Shown: positions 1 to 9,895, numbered from the stretch's first letter. The stretch: 64,000 nucleotides of DNA from Saprospiraceae bacterium (GCA_028285545.1 JANQPA010000067.1:1-64000), one strand, 5' to 3'. Numbers and translations are program-made. Notes: generated by a model from the letters alone, not told the origin.

Positions 1-419
1 TATAATTTGTAGGCTAAGCTTTATTTAACATTTACTAAAACAGTGTAAGTCAGTAACAGTCTGTGTGCTTTAGCCAGTGTCAAAAAAAATGATTAGAACT
101 ATAACTAATCAATGCACGACTCTAGCGAAGCTTGCATGAATTATAAAGTTTTTACAAAGATAGGAAGGAGATAAGGAAAGAACTGTCCTGAAATTGACTT
201 AAAAATCAAGAGATTCTACATTTTTATTAGAATTTGAAACCCCTAAGTCTCTGATCATCAAGGGCGACATTGAACAAGGAACCATTATAAAATCAAGGAG
301 GGTGTTCCAAACAGCTATTAAGCCTTTGAAACACCCTCAATTTTTGAGTTATCCTATCAGAATAATCTCAAATAAAATTATAGTTTGATTAATACGTATA
401 GGCGCTTAATCCGTTTCTT
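1..419. other. Non-coding stretch downstream of susD
   Basis: No convincing coding region on either strand. It holds a small inverted repeat around 90-112 and a longer hairpin at 298-338, listed separately. The window begins here, so a gene further left cannot be judged. Confidence 0.5.
298..338 (-). terminator. Hairpin downstream of susD
   Basis: Arms 298-311 and 325-338 (core gagggtgtt / aacaccctc) pair over 14 bases with one mismatch around a 13-base loop. It lies about 80 bases past the susD stop and is followed by T-rich sequence on both strands, so it probably ends the susC-susD transcript. Function is inferred from position and structure. Confidence 0.55.
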
Positions 420-1847
420 TTATTTATCCCACCAAAGTGGCGTGTGAAGATTGTCTTCTCCACCGAGTAAGCCTACTCCGGCAGCATAATTATCTATATT
501 TATATCTCTTTCAGTAGTAGGATATCCGTGACGTACAGGAATTTCTGGTAAATCACTTAAAGGTACTGGTGCAGGAGATAGTGTTGGGAATCCAGTTCTT
601 CTCCACTCTGCCCATGCCTCATTACCTTGTAGGTACATAGCTACCCACTTTTGGTTGTGAATGATTTCCATGAAGTTATTCGCATCATAGGCTACATCGG
701 GCTGTGCAATGAAAGTTGCAAAAGCAGCATCATCGTATACTCCCCACTGCTCCATAGAAGCACGGATACCATCTTCATACAATTGCTTAGCATCACCACT
801 AATCCATCCTCTTTGTACTGCCTCAGCCATAGAGAATAACATTTGTGCATAAGTAACAACAGCAATTGGAGAATTCTGACCTCTTACCGCTGGGAATCCA
901 GGGAAAGAAATATCTGCATTAGGAATATCACCTGCATCTTCAATACCATATGGCATACCGCGAACATCTCCAAAATTAGGAGCTGGATCAGCATAAACAT
1001 CCAATCGTGGATCTCCTAGAGGCTTCATGTAATCAACTAAAGTGGAAGCAATGGCAAAATCCGTACGAGTTACAAAACGACCAAACCAAGGGTTTTGGTT
1101 ATTAGCCTCCCCTAAGTATGGGTACATTACATTTTCATCATTAGATGAAATAACACCACCGGAAATTGCATCTGCAAATTCAGTTCTGGCAGTAGCTTCA
1201 TCTACTTCAGACAAACGCATTGCAGCAATTGCACGTAGAGAATTAGCAAAAATTCTCCAATGATCCATATCTCCATTTAGAAGAAAATCTCCATCTACTG
1301 GATCACCACCATCCATTTGAGCAGCAGCCTCTCTCAATTCTTTCAACAGGTCACGGTAAATTGTTTCCTGAGTATCATAGGCAGGCTTTAGATTTTCTCT
1401 ACCCTGAAGAGCTTGAGTATATGGAAGTGGTCCCCACTGATCAGTCATATACTGATAGTAGTAAGCCTTCATAATTCTAGCAACAGCTATCTGATTTGCA
1501 TTAGAACCAGATTGAAGAGCATCGAGAGCCGTTTCAGGATTGGTATTCAAATCAATAATATGATTCAAATCTGCCAATGGGCCTGTATACCAAGGATTGA
1601 AATTAAAGTTAACATTGGAGTACCTGGTTCCATCAGTATACTGTGTTTGAGACATATATTGTACATAGTATATCCCTTCAACATCATTTAAAACGCCATT
1701 AATAGAACGTAAACTGTTAGTAAGTAAAACCTCAGGTGCTACTGAAGTTGTGTTATTTGGATCGTTGTTAAGGTCCCCAAAATCACTACAGCTTACACTA
1801 GCTATCATGATAAGGGACAGTAAACCAACTTTAAAAATATTTTTCAT
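420..1847 (-). CDS. SusD/RagB-family outer-membrane lipoprotein
   Basis: A 475-residue surface lipoprotein that would form the lid of a SusC-type importer and capture its ligand. The N-terminus is a lipoprotein signal peptide with lipobox ASVSC, giving Cys20 as the lipidated residue, followed by the SDFGDLNNDPN stretch typical of the family. The length and the early DPNN motif fit the SusD-like_2 subgroup best. It is the second gene of a minus-strand pair, 156 bases after the susC-like gene; the gap holds an imperfect hairpin (about 1884-1929) that could set the relative expression of the two. No glycoside hydrolase, peptidase or sulfatase lies beside the pair, so the substrate cannot be named. 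Family assignment is secure; ligand unknown. Confidence 0.92.
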   Translation of the reverse strand: MKNIFKVGLLSLIMIASVSCSDFGDLNNDPNNTTSVAPEVLLTNSLRSINGVLNDVEGIYYVQYMSQTQYTDGTRYSNVNFNFNPWYTGPLADLNHIIDLNTNPETALDALQSGSNANQIAVARIMKAYYYQYMTDQWGPLPYTQALQGRENLKPAYDTQETIYRDLLKELREAAAQMDGGDPVDGDFLLNGDMDHWRIFANSLRAIAAMRLSEVDEATARTEFADAISGGVISSNDENVMYPYLGEANNQNPWFGRFVTRTDFAIASTLVDYMKPLGDPRLDVYADPAPNFGDVRGMPYGIEDAGDIPNADISFPGFPAVRGQNSPIAVVTYAQMLFSMAEAVQRGWISGDAKQLYEDGIRASMEQWGVYDDAAFATFIAQPDVAYDANNFMEIIHNQKWVAMYLQGNEAWAEWRRTGFPTLSPAPVPLSDLPEIPVRHGYPTTERDINIDNYAAGVGLLGGEDNLHTPLWWDK

Positions 1848-2003
1848 TTTCTGCTTTTTATAGCTTAGGATACCCAGGAGTTTGAGAAAAGTAAGTATGC
1901 TGACTTTGCCAACCTACTTACCTTTCTTGCTCTCCTAGTTATGTGGGCATCTAAAAATTAGTTAATTATTAAATTCAGCTAATATTTAGCTAAACTATTT
2001 TCA

Positions 2004-5000
2004 CTAGAATCCTACACGTAGGTTAAGACCTAATGAACGTACACCTGGTAAAATTCCATTCTCTTCGTAAACGTAATTATTAGCTCCTGGAGAAATTTCA
2101 GAAGGATCAATACCGTCTACATTGGAATGAATCAACCAAAGGTTTCTGGCAATAACAGAAAGTTTCAAACTTCTAATTGGTGTACTGGACAATAATTTAC
2201 TTGGGAAGTTGTATCCAACACTCAATTCTCTGAATTTGATGTAAGAAGCATCATACATCCATCTTTCATTCATTGCGAATAAGTGACCAGAGTAGTGTGT
2301 TTGAGGATCAACATACACTGTATGAGGAGTTCCATCAGCTAAAACACCATCAACGCGTACCCCACCACCTTGATCAACTGGATCACGGATTGGGTTTCCT
2401 TTATCATTATTACCAACTGTTTCGGCACTCAAACCAGAATAAGCAGTAAACATTCTGGTTACAGAGTGGAATTGTCCTCCAGCCTGGAATTCAATAAATG
2501 CAGATACAGAGAAGTTTCCAACGTCCAATACGTTACGGATACCACCTGTCCAATCAGGAAGTAGTCCACCTAAGTCTTTGTTATTTGTTCTTACATAAGA
2601 ACCATCTTCGTTGATTACAGGAACACCAGGAGCAGAATCCAGGTAAGTAAATCCTCTACCAGTAAATTGTCCCCATTCTTGACCTACAGGTGCATTAACA
2701 GATAATCCACCCCAAGCCCAAGAATCAAGCTGTCTGTTTTCCAATCCTTCTGCTAATTCAACTACGGTAGATTCGTTAGTCGCTGCATTAAAATAGATGT
2801 CCCAGTTAACTTTGCTTGTTCTAACTGGAGCAACGTTTAATGCTAATTCAAATCCTTTAGAGTTGATGTTACCAGCATTGATAATGGCAGCAGAGAATCC
2901 TGAAGATCCAGGTACTGTCAAAGTAAGGATTTGATCCTCAGCATCATTATTATAATACGTCGCATCTAATCCGATACGGTCGTTCAAGAAACGAAGTTCA
3001 ACACCAAACTCATAAGAAGATGAAAGAGCAGGTCTTAAATTTTCGTTGATCAAAGTATTAGGCAATGTAAATGCACCGGTAGATCCATAAGGAGTACCTG
3101 CATTATACGTAAACTGTGTCTGATAAGGTCCAATGTCAGATCCAACCTGAGCAAAAGATCCGCGGATCTTACCAAAGGATAGGAAGGTAGAATTCAACAA
3201 CTCAGAGAATACAAAACTACCTGTAACAGAAGGATACAGATAAGAGTTGTTTTCAACAGGAAGTGTTGAAGACCAGTCATTACGTATTGTAAAACCTAAG
3301 TACAACATAGATTTGAAGCCAAAGTTAGCTCCACCATAAACTGAGCGCACCGTTTGATTTGTAATACGGTTTTGAGCTACTGGACGGTCAGTAGAAGCTT
3401 TCAGGTTATAAAGGTTTGGCGCATTCAATCCACCAACAACACCAAGAGTGTTAGAATGGAAATTGTTTCTACGAATGTTAGCACCAACGTTGGCATCTAC
3501 AGAAATGTCACCGAAGTTTTTGTTGAAGTTACCCAGGAATTCGTAGTTATCTTCACGGCCATTGGCAACGAATTCGTTGTAATCGTCCAGAGCAAGTCCG
3601 CCGGTACCATTTCTGGTTTCATTACGGAAAGTATAATCATCTCTTCTCAAGAAACCTGCGATAGATAGATTCTCATTAATTTCATAAGTCAAAGAGATGT
3701 TTCCGAAATAGCGATCGCGGCTATCGGTAGAAGCATCTTCATACCTTGTGAAGAATGGGCTATCCCAATATAATGGCCGCAAATTAGTTGCGCTACGAAT
3801 ATTCCAGGACCTGAAGGTTCCGTCTGGGTTTCTGTAATCGCGTAATCTGTCAATGTCCAACTGACGCTGGAACCATTGGTTGAACGAGTTCACTGCATGT
3901 CCGGAATAACCGAATGTAGGGCGTCCTAAACCAGCGATATCAACAAAGTTAACGCTGGTTCCAAGAGTCAGCTTGTCAGTTAGCTTAGTAGAAGCATTGA
4001 TACCAATATTGGTACGCTTCAACTCACTATTTGGCAATACACCATTCTGATTGATGTGAGTAAAGGACAAACGGAAAGTAGTAGTCTCGTTTCCTCCACT
4101 AAGAGCGATGTTGTTGTTGAAGGTAATTCCCGTGTCAAAAAAGTCTCGGACATTGTCCGGCTGAGCTGACATTGGAATTTGAGTTCCATAATCATCACCA
4201 GGGAACCATGACCACCAAGGACGATAAAGGGTTCCATCCATTCTAGGACCCCAGCTTTCGTCAGCAGCATAGTTCAAAGTGTTGTAAGTTTGACCATCAA
4301 CAGGGTCAGTTACAGGAATGAAATCCTGAGTATATCCTCCACCGTACTCGTTTTGGTACTCAGGCAGGATATAAACTCGATCGGCGGTGACAGATCCAGT
4401 GTAGGTAACACCAATACCTTTACCTTTATTACCTTTTTTGGTGGTAATCAATACAACACCCCCGGCACCACGGTTTCCGTAGATAGCGGTAGCTGCAGGT
4501 CCCTTCAATACAGAGATAGACTCAATGTCATCAGGGTTGATGTCAGAGGCAAAGTTACCCCAGTCACGACCTGTGTGTTGACCAGAGAAGTTGGCATTTG
4601 AAATAGGAGTACCATCCACTACGAATAATGGCTGACCTCCGGTTAGTGAATTGGCACCACGAATACGGATGTTTGCTGAACCACCCAATTGAGCGCCAGA
4701 AGCAGAAAGTACTTGTACACCGGCTACTTTACCAGTAAGTGCACTAACAACGTTTTGGTCACCTACAGAACTTACGGCTTCACCGCTAACTTCCTGTACG
4801 GCATATCCAAGAGATTTCTTTTCTCTCTCGATACCAAGACCCGTTACGACAGCTTCTGTTAATAATACACCTTCGGCGAGCGAGATGTTGAAGGTGGTTT
4901 GGTTTCCGATTTCTACTTCCTGAGAAGTGAAACCTGTGTAGCTTACTACAAGTGTTGTTGCGTTGGCAGGTACTTCTAATTCGAATTTTCCATCGAAATC

Positions 5001-5156
5001 TGTAACTGTACCTTGCGAAGTTCCTTTAACCAGGATACTAGCTCCGATAAGAGGTTCATTGTCCTGATCTGTTACAGTCCCCGACACCATGTTTTGAGCA
5101 AGGACAGTCCCTGCTACAAATAAACATAGCATCAAAACTAGTGAGAGTTTTTTCAT
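2004..5156 (-). CDS. SusC/RagA-family TonB-linked outer-membrane transporter
   Basis: A 1050-residue TonB-dependent transporter, first gene of the susC-susD pair. In order: signal peptide (residues 1-20, ending VLAQ), a CarboxypepD_reg-like domain (about 24-95, with GTVTDQDNEPLIGAS), the SusC signature region (LLTEAVVTGLGIEREKK), a plug domain (about 120-235, including IRIRGANSLTGG and VLKGPAATAIYG) and a C-terminal 22-strand-type barrel ending in Phe (RVGF). Length is normal for SusC. By analogy it imports oligomers too large for porins, driven by TonB-ExbBD, with the SusD partner as lid. A -7 promoter box lies 37 bases upstream of the ATG. No dedicated regulator is adjacent, so regulation is unclear. 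Confidence 0.95.
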   Translation of the reverse strand: MKKLSLVLMLCLFVAGTVLAQNMVSGTVTDQDNEPLIGASILVKGTSQGTVTDFDGKFELEVPANATTLVVSYTGFTSQEVEIGNQTTFNISLAEGVLLTEAVVTGLGIEREKKSLGYAVQEVSGEAVSSVGDQNVVSALTGKVAGVQVLSASGAQLGGSANIRIRGANSLTGGQPLFVVDGTPISNANFSGQHTGRDWGNFASDINPDDIESISVLKGPAATAIYGNRGAGGVVLITTKKGNKGKGIGVTYTGSVTADRVYILPEYQNEYGGGYTQDFIPVTDPVDGQTYNTLNYAADESWGPRMDGTLYRPWWSWFPGDDYGTQIPMSAQPDNVRDFFDTGITFNNNIALSGGNETTTFRLSFTHINQNGVLPNSELKRTNIGINASTKLTDKLTLGTSVNFVDIAGLGRPTFGYSGHAVNSFNQWFQRQLDIDRLRDYRNPDGTFRSWNIRSATNLRPLYWDSPFFTRYEDASTDSRDRYFGNISLTYEINENLSIAGFLRRDDYTFRNETRNGTGGLALDDYNEFVANGREDNYEFLGNFNKNFGDISVDANVGANIRRNNFHSNTLGVVGGLNAPNLYNLKASTDRPVAQNRITNQTVRSVYGGANFGFKSMLYLGFTIRNDWSSTLPVENNSYLYPSVTGSFVFSELLNSTFLSFGKIRGSFAQVGSDIGPYQTQFTYNAGTPYGSTGAFTLPNTLINENLRPALSSSYEFGVELRFLNDRIGLDATYYNNDAEDQILTLTVPGSSGFSAAIINAGNINSKGFELALNVAPVRTSKVNWDIYFNAATNESTVVELAEGLENRQLDSWAWGGLSVNAPVGQEWGQFTGRGFTYLDSAPGVPVINEDGSYVRTNNKDLGGLLPDWTGGIRNVLDVGNFSVSAFIEFQAGGQFHSVTRMFTAYSGLSAETVGNNDKGNPIRDPVDQGGGVRVDGVLADGTPHTVYVDPQTHYSGHLFAMNERWMYDASYIKFRELSVGYNFPSKLLSSTPIRSLKLSVIARNLWLIHSNVDGIDPSEISPGANNYVYEENGILPGVRSLGLNLRVGF

Positions 5157-5566
5157 ACTAATTATGATTTAAAGAATTAATTAATCCCACATCAAATTTA
5201 TAAAAATGAAATAACGTTTTGTTAACAATTTGACAAATTAACTTTTCTTAAAAAATTGATTTTGATTTGAAAAAACCATAAATATTTGTAAATCAATTAG
5301 TTGTTAAAACAACTTTCGTCGAAAAAAAATATCGAAAAGTCGAAAAATTTTAAAAAAAAAGCCATTTTGGAAAACAAAATCTGAGAAAGGAAGTTATATA
5401 GGGTTATTCTTTTTAATAAGCTGAATTCTGGACAATTAGAGAGAACATTCGGCCAATTCCCTTTCTTTCTACCTTTTTCTACTTCTTAATAATCGGCTTA
5501 AACAAGAATAAAATACAGGTTGGTCCCATTACCCAATACTCACTACCCAATACCCACTACCCAATA
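5157..5566. other. AT-rich spacer with susC promoter and tandem repeat
   Basis: About 410 bases without a gene. The part next to susC is very AT-rich and holds the likely promoter (5193-5200). The part next to pdxJ holds a 14-bp tandem repeat (5531-5572). I see no RNA gene. Confidence 0.5.
5193..5200 (-). promoter_or_regulatory. Candidate -7 box for susC
   Basis: On the minus strand this reads TAAATTTG, a perfect match to the Bacteroidota -7 consensus TAnnTTTG, placed 37 bases before the susC ATG. No good TTTG -33 box lies 19-21 bases further upstream, so confidence is limited. Confidence 0.4.
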
Positions 5567-5572
5567 CTAAAT
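5531..5572. repeat. 14-bp tandem repeat, three copies
   Basis: Three consecutive copies of acccaatacNcact (5531-5544, 5545-5558, 5559-5572, the last degenerate). The third copy contains the pdxJ stop codon, so the repeat marks the exact 3' end of that gene. Confidence 0.8.
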
Positions 5573-6280
5573 AAGTTGTCGAAGGTACATTTGAATGGTA
5601 TTTTGTAATCCATAATACATGGCATCACAAATGAGAGCATGGCCAATGGATACTTCGAGGAGATTTTCTATGTGATCCTTATAATATTTTAAGTTATCTA
5701 AATTTAAATCGTGCCCTGCGTTAATTCCAAGATCCAATTCATTTGCCAAACGGGCAGATCGAGCATGAGCAGCTACTGCTTCTTGAGGGTCATTGAGATA
5801 ATTCTTGGCATAATCCCCAGTATAAAATTCAATCCTATCTGCCCCTACTTTTTTAGCTCCTTCGATAAATTTTTCAATAGGATCAACAAAGATGGAAACC
5901 CTTATGCCTGCATCGTGTAGGGATTGGATTATTTCAGATAAAAAATCATGATGTTTGATGGTATCCCAGCCCTGATCAGAAGTTAAGGCTTCAGGAGAAT
6001 CCGGAACAAGAGTGGCCTGAGTAGGTTTATGATCCAAAAGTAAGTTCATAAATTTGTCAGATGGATTCCCTTCAATATTAAATTCCGTTTTCACGACCTC
6101 TTTTAAAAGAGGGATATCACTATAGCGAATATGCCTTTCATCAGGCCTTGGATGGACAGTAATACCCTGAGCGCCAAATGATTCACAATCCTTAGCTACC
6201 TGTATCAGGTTTGGCAGATTTCCTCCCCTAGAATTTCGAACCAAAGCAACTTTATTTATGTTGACGCTTAGTCTTGTCAT
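5567..6280 (-). CDS. pdxJ: Pyridoxine 5'-phosphate synthase
   Basis: PdxJ condenses 1-deoxy-D-xylulose 5-phosphate with 3-amino-2-oxopropyl phosphate to give pyridoxine 5'-phosphate, the last step of the DXP-dependent vitamin B6 route, in the cytosol. The 237-residue protein has the family's standard length and opens with the expected NINKVALVRNSRGG phosphate- and substrate-binding region. ITVHPRPDERHIR (catalytic His region), the DPIEKFIEGAKKVGADRIE strand and the C-terminal SIGHALICDAMYYGL phosphate-binding segment are all present. It starts at an ATG and is divergent from the CPBP-cdsA-psd operon 40 bases away, so the two probably share a promoter region. It appears intact. PLP made here could serve the aminotransferase at 27.8 kb. 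Confidence 0.97.
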   Translation of the reverse strand: MTRLSVNINKVALVRNSRGGNLPNLIQVAKDCESFGAQGITVHPRPDERHIRYSDIPLLKEVVKTEFNIEGNPSDKFMNLLLDHKPTQATLVPDSPEALTSDQGWDTIKHHDFLSEIIQSLHDAGIRVSIFVDPIEKFIEGAKKVGADRIEFYTGDYAKNYLNDPQEAVAAHARSARLANELDLGINAGHDLNLDNLKYYKDHIENLLEVSIGHALICDAMYYGLQNTIQMYLRQLI

Positions 6281-6319
6281 ATCTAAATATTTTCTGGTAA
6301 ATTTACGAAAAATAGGTTG

Positions 6320-7279
6320 ATGGATAATCTAATTGATAAAGTTGACATAGAAACGACAAAGGAGGAAAAAATTTCTCATTCTCCCTTTTTCACCTTTCTA
6401 TTATTAATTGTAGCACTGTTAATCGGAAGCCTCTTGGGAAACCTTTTGGTTTTGGGAATCAGCCAGGCCTGGGGAGTTGATCTTCAAGTTCTGCTTTCTG
6501 AAACCAATGAAAATAGTCCTCTGTCCGTTCGCAATTTCTTGAGGACCGTAAATATGGTTAGCCATATTATGACTTTTAGTATCCCTTCCATCGCAGTGGT
6601 ATTATTTTTGTACCGCAGGAAAGCCCTTGAATTTTTAAAACTTAATAGATCTCCTCTTGGGCGTAATATTTTTTATAGCATTCTCTTTATTTTGGTATCT
6701 TTTCCAATGGCCCAGTTTACCTTTTGGCTTAACCAGCAGCTCCCCCTTCCTCAATGGGCAATTGAAATGGAAAATTCAGCAGAAGGGATGTTGAAGAGTG
6801 TTTTAAATATGCAAAGCCCGATGGAGCTATTTTTTAATTTATTTGTAGTGGCCGTTTTACCTGCTATTGGTGAAGAACTATTATTTCGTGGCATCATCCA
6901 ACAAAAATTGGAAAAAAGCTTTGGCAATGCCATATTAGCTCTTTGGATTACAGCTTTATTATTCAGTGCCTTCCATTTGCAGTTCCAGGGATTTATTCCC
7001 AGAATGATATTGGGAGCTGTTTTAGGTTATTTATTGGTCTGGACCCGAAATCTTTGGATTCCTATTATCGCTCACTTTATCTTTAATGCTGCCCAGGTAA
7101 TGGCTCAATATTTTTATAAAGGAGAAATTGAAGCAAATTCCTTGAGTGAAGTAGAGGGTATACCCTGGGCTAGTGGATTGATTTCTACTTTTGCTTTGCT
7201 TGCTGTTGGCTATATGATTTATAATTATAATAAAAACAAAGTGGAGCCTCCGGATGAAAATCAAATCACTGCTCCTTAA
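6320..7279 (+). CDS. CPBP-family intramembrane glutamic protease
   Basis: A 319-residue multi-pass membrane protein of the CPBP/Abi family (CaaX protease-like, MEROPS M79/M82 relatives). Motif 1 is EELLFRG (Glu185, Glu186, Arg190), motif 2 is the FSAFHLQFQG segment with its His, and motif 3 is PIIAHFIFNAAQ with a His and an Asn. All expected catalytic residues are therefore visible. A short charged N-terminal tail (residues 1-22) precedes the first membrane segment. I chose the ATG at 6320 over a TTG one codon earlier. It is the first gene of a tight operon with cdsA and psd; an intramembrane protease next to phospholipid synthesis genes is recurrent, but its substrate here is unknown. Confidence 0.9.
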   Translation: MDNLIDKVDIETTKEEKISHSPFFTFLLLIVALLIGSLLGNLLVLGISQAWGVDLQVLLSETNENSPLSVRNFLRTVNMVSHIMTFSIPSIAVVLFLYRRKALEFLKLNRSPLGRNIFYSILFILVSFPMAQFTFWLNQQLPLPQWAIEMENSAEGMLKSVLNMQSPMELFFNLFVVAVLPAIGEELLFRGIIQQKLEKSFGNAILALWITALLFSAFHLQFQGFIPRMILGAVLGYLLVWTRNLWIPIIAHFIFNAAQVMAQYFYKGEIEANSLSEVEGIPWASGLISTFALLAVGYMIYNYNKNKVEPPDENQITAP

Positions 7280-7308
7280 TCAAAGCTAAAGAAAAGTCTA
7301 AGCACTTT

Positions 7309-8163
7309 ATGGATCGAATAAAAGCTCGTGTGATTACTTCTGTGTTTTTTGTCCTTGTGATGCTGATCAGTATTCTTGCAGGCCCATATTCCTTTCTGTT
7401 AATTTTTGCCTTGATCAATTTAATATGCTTAAGTGAATTTTATGGACTTCTGCTTCCTACCAAAGGAGGAGCATCCATTGTCAGGTTTATTATTGGTCTT
7501 TTGATTGGCAGTGTTCCTTATTTTATTAGTGCAGGGCTTTACCTTGGAATGATTGACACACAGGATATGCAGTTTTTGGATATTCTTATTTTGGTTTTGC
7601 CTTCCTTTTTCCTTCTTTTTTTATTTGAACTGTTTACGGGTGGTGACCAACCCTTTTTATTTCTAGCCTATTTGGTAATGGGCTTCTTTTACATAGGTTT
7701 ACCTTATTGCTTGTTAATAAGCCTGGCCTTTCCACAACAAAATTACCAGTTTGACATAGTTCTCGGGATCATTTTATACAATTGGGCCCATGATACATCA
7801 GCATTTTTTATAGGGTCTAGGTTGGGGAAAAATCTCTTATTACCCAGAATTTCTCCCAAAAAAACCTGGGAAGGTACTCTGGGGGGAATATTAATCACTG
7901 TCCTGATAAGCATACCCATGAGCTTTTTATTTCCAATTTTACCATTTTTTCAATGGCTGGTCCTCTCTATTATTGTTGGTGTTATGAGCAACCTGGGGGA
8001 CCTGGTAGAATCCATGCTAAAACGAAGTGTAAAAATTAAAGATACCAGTCAAATTCTTCCAGGCCATGGAGGAGTCCTGGATCGTTTTGACGCATTAATT
8101 TTTATCATTCCATTTGCAGTCCTATACTTGTATTTATCTGGAACCATTCAAGTATTATTTTAA
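7309..8163 (+). CDS. cdsA: Phosphatidate cytidylyltransferase
   Basis: CdsA makes CDP-diacylglycerol from phosphatidic acid and CTP in the inner membrane, the branch point of phospholipid synthesis. The 284-residue protein has about eight hydrophobic segments. The family signature is intact: ISPKKTWEGTLGG in the middle, then the C-terminal block GVMSNLGDLVESMLKRS, continuing KIKDTSQILPGHGGVLDR with the metal-binding Asp residues. It lies 29 bases after the CPBP protease gene and 18 bases before psd, which uses a downstream product of the same pathway (CDP-DAG to phosphatidylserine to phosphatidylethanolamine). No phosphatidylserine synthase is in this cluster. Confidence 0.96.
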   Translation: MDRIKARVITSVFFVLVMLISILAGPYSFLLIFALINLICLSEFYGLLLPTKGGASIVRFIIGLLIGSVPYFISAGLYLGMIDTQDMQFLDILILVLPSFFLLFLFELFTGGDQPFLFLAYLVMGFFYIGLPYCLLISLAFPQQNYQFDIVLGIILYNWAHDTSAFFIGSRLGKNLLLPRISPKKTWEGTLGGILITVLISIPMSFLFPILPFFQWLVLSIIVGVMSNLGDLVESMLKRSVKIKDTSQILPGHGGVLDRFDALIFIIPFAVLYLYLSGTIQVLF

Positions 8164-8181
8164 TCCGTAAAAAAAGTTACA

Positions 8182-8835
8182 ATGAGATTTCATCGCGAAG
8201 GATACTTAATTATTATCATTTCGCTTATTGTTTTGGCTTCACTATTGATATTGACCTATTTTTATCTTGCTTCATTGCTTCCATTAATTGGCCTCATTAT
8301 ATTGGGACTTCTCCTCTTCATTTTACAATTTTTCAGACACCCCAAAAGGAAAATCACACAAAAAAACGATCAGCTTATTTTTTCACCAGCAGATGGCAAA
8401 ATAGTAGTGGTAGAGGAAAAATTTGAGGACGAGATTTTAAAGGAAAAGAGATTAATGATTTCGATATTCATGTCTCCCACCAACGTTCATTGTAATCGCG
8501 TTCCCATTTCAGGACGGGTTAAATACACTAAATATCATCCCGGAAAATACTTGGTGGCCTGGCATCCAAAATCTTCAAGCGAAAATGAAAGAAATACCAT
8601 AGTCTTGGAGTCCAATAACCAACAGGAAGTTCTCGTCAGACAAATTGCCGGAGCAATGGCCAGAAGAATAAAATCTTACCTAAAATCAGGAGAGCTTGTT
8701 GTACAAGGACAGGAATTAGGTTTTATCAAGTTCGGTTCAAGAGTTGATCTTTTTTTACCACTAGATGCCAATATAAAGGTAAAATTAGGGCAAAAAGTGA
8801 AAGCAAATATTGATGTTATTGCGGAATGGGGCTAA
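8182..8835 (+). CDS. psd: Phosphatidylserine decarboxylase family proenzyme
   Basis: A 217-residue decarboxylase that converts phosphatidylserine to phosphatidylethanolamine in the inner membrane. Two hydrophobic stretches (about residues 8-48) anchor it. The catalytic part has FSPADGKIVVVEE, the substrate segment MSPTNVHCNRVPISG and the C-terminal self-cleavage site FIKFGSRVDLFLP. There the Ser of GSR should become the pyruvoyl cofactor, giving a small alpha chain. This is the short Psd subfamily with GSR, not the E. coli-type enzyme with LGST. It is the last gene of the CPBP-cdsA-psd operon and ends against a hairpin shared with the convergent WG-repeat gene. Confidence 0.93.
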   Translation: MRFHREGYLIIIISLIVLASLLILTYFYLASLLPLIGLIILGLLLFILQFFRHPKRKITQKNDQLIFSPADGKIVVVEEKFEDEILKEKRLMISIFMSPTNVHCNRVPISGRVKYTKYHPGKYLVAWHPKSSSENERNTIVLESNNQQEVLVRQIAGAMARRIKSYLKSGELVVQGQELGFIKFGSRVDLFLPLDANIKVKLGQKVKANIDVIAEWG

Positions 8836-8844
8836 TGTATTTAT

Positions 8845-8872
8845 GTGTTAACGTTATCACGTGAACACTTTT
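8845..8872. terminator. Convergent terminator hairpin between psd and WG gene
   Basis: Arms 8845-8854 (gtgttaacgt) and 8859-8868 (acgtgaacac) pair over 10 bases with one mismatch around a 4-base loop, followed by TTTT on the plus strand. It lies in the 40-base gap between two convergent stop codons. The word cacgtgaaca recurs in fold-back form near 23719-23835. Confidence 0.55.
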
Positions 8873-8875
8873 ACC

Positions 8876-9895
8876 CTAATGCTCCTTCCAAATAACTTTG
8901 CCCTCTGAATTAATGTAGGCCCATCTATTTTTATACTCAATGAGAGCAAGTCCATCTTTAAAAGGCCAGGCATAATCGAAGATGGGTTGGATCAACCAAT
9001 CACCTAATTCATCAATATACCCCCACTTCCCATTTTTCATAACCTGAGCCATTCCCTGAGAAAACAGTCCAGCATTTTCAAATTCAAAGGGGATTACAGG
9101 GGTTCCAGAATAGTCAATGTATCCAAATTTATTTTCTTGCTTTGCCAAAGCCAATCCTTCCACAAAATCTCCAACCGCTTCAAAAGACAGAGGAATAAGG
9201 AGTTGTCCGGTTTGGTTAATAAATCCCCATAGTCCTTCCTTTCTGACCATAGCCATTCCGTCAAAAAATTCGCCATTTGTAATATTTTCTATAAGCTCAA
9301 ATTGGGGTTTTAAGAGCTCCTCCCCGGAATGATCCACGAGTCCCCATTTTCCATTTTGGACAATTACACCTACTCCCTTCTGAAAGGGATAACACATATC
9401 ATATTTAAGAGCTATTTGAGTTTGACCAGAATAATCAATGTATCCCCACTTCCAGTCTATTTCAACAGGGGCGAGGTTCTCCTTAAATTCCCCTGCATTG
9501 TCATAGTGAGGTTTTATTTGCCACTCCCCCTTTTTATCAATAAAACCATACATTTTATCTTGCCGAACTGCTGCCAGGTCCTCGCTAAAATCTCTTGCAT
9601 GTTCAAACTGAATGGGAATCAACAAATTGCCCCTTCGATCCATATATCCCCATCGGTTAACAAGCTGCGATCGGGCCAGATCTTCCTCAAAATGACCTAC
9701 AAAATTGAAAAAATACTTAATCAGGAGCCTTCCCATATCATCCATCTGCACCAGTTTGTCATTTAGGCGAACTCGTGAAAAGCCATTATAAAAATCTTCG
9801 GCTTCCACATATTGTGGTTCAATGACAATCTCTCCTTCCCGGTTGATAAAACCAAATTTCCCCCTTTCTCTAATTTTAAATAGTGATTCTTTCAT
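8876..9895 (-). CDS. WG-repeat protein
   Basis: A 339-residue protein made almost entirely of WG repeats (KLWG-type, WG_beta_rep), each about 45 residues and built around W/F-G-[FYL]-[IV]-[ND]-x-x-G followed by a buried I-P/K-x-x-[FY] strand. About seven units can be seen, for example KFGFINREGEIVIEPQY and KWGYIDELGDWLIQPIF. No signal peptide or membrane segment is evident, so it is probably cytosolic; such repeats may bind ligands or partners, but no specific role is known. I chose the ATG at 9895 over a TTG two codons upstream. It stands alone and is convergent with psd. Confidence 0.8.
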   Translation of the reverse strand: MKESLFKIRERGKFGFINREGEIVIEPQYVEAEDFYNGFSRVRLNDKLVQMDDMGRLLIKYFFNFVGHFEEDLARSQLVNRWGYMDRRGNLLIPIQFEHARDFSEDLAAVRQDKMYGFIDKKGEWQIKPHYDNAGEFKENLAPVEIDWKWGYIDYSGQTQIALKYDMCYPFQKGVGVIVQNGKWGLVDHSGEELLKPQFELIENITNGEFFDGMAMVRKEGLWGFINQTGQLLIPLSFEAVGDFVEGLALAKQENKFGYIDYSGTPVIPFEFENAGLFSQGMAQVMKNGKWGYIDELGDWLIQPIFDYAWPFKDGLALIEYKNRWAYINSEGKVIWKEH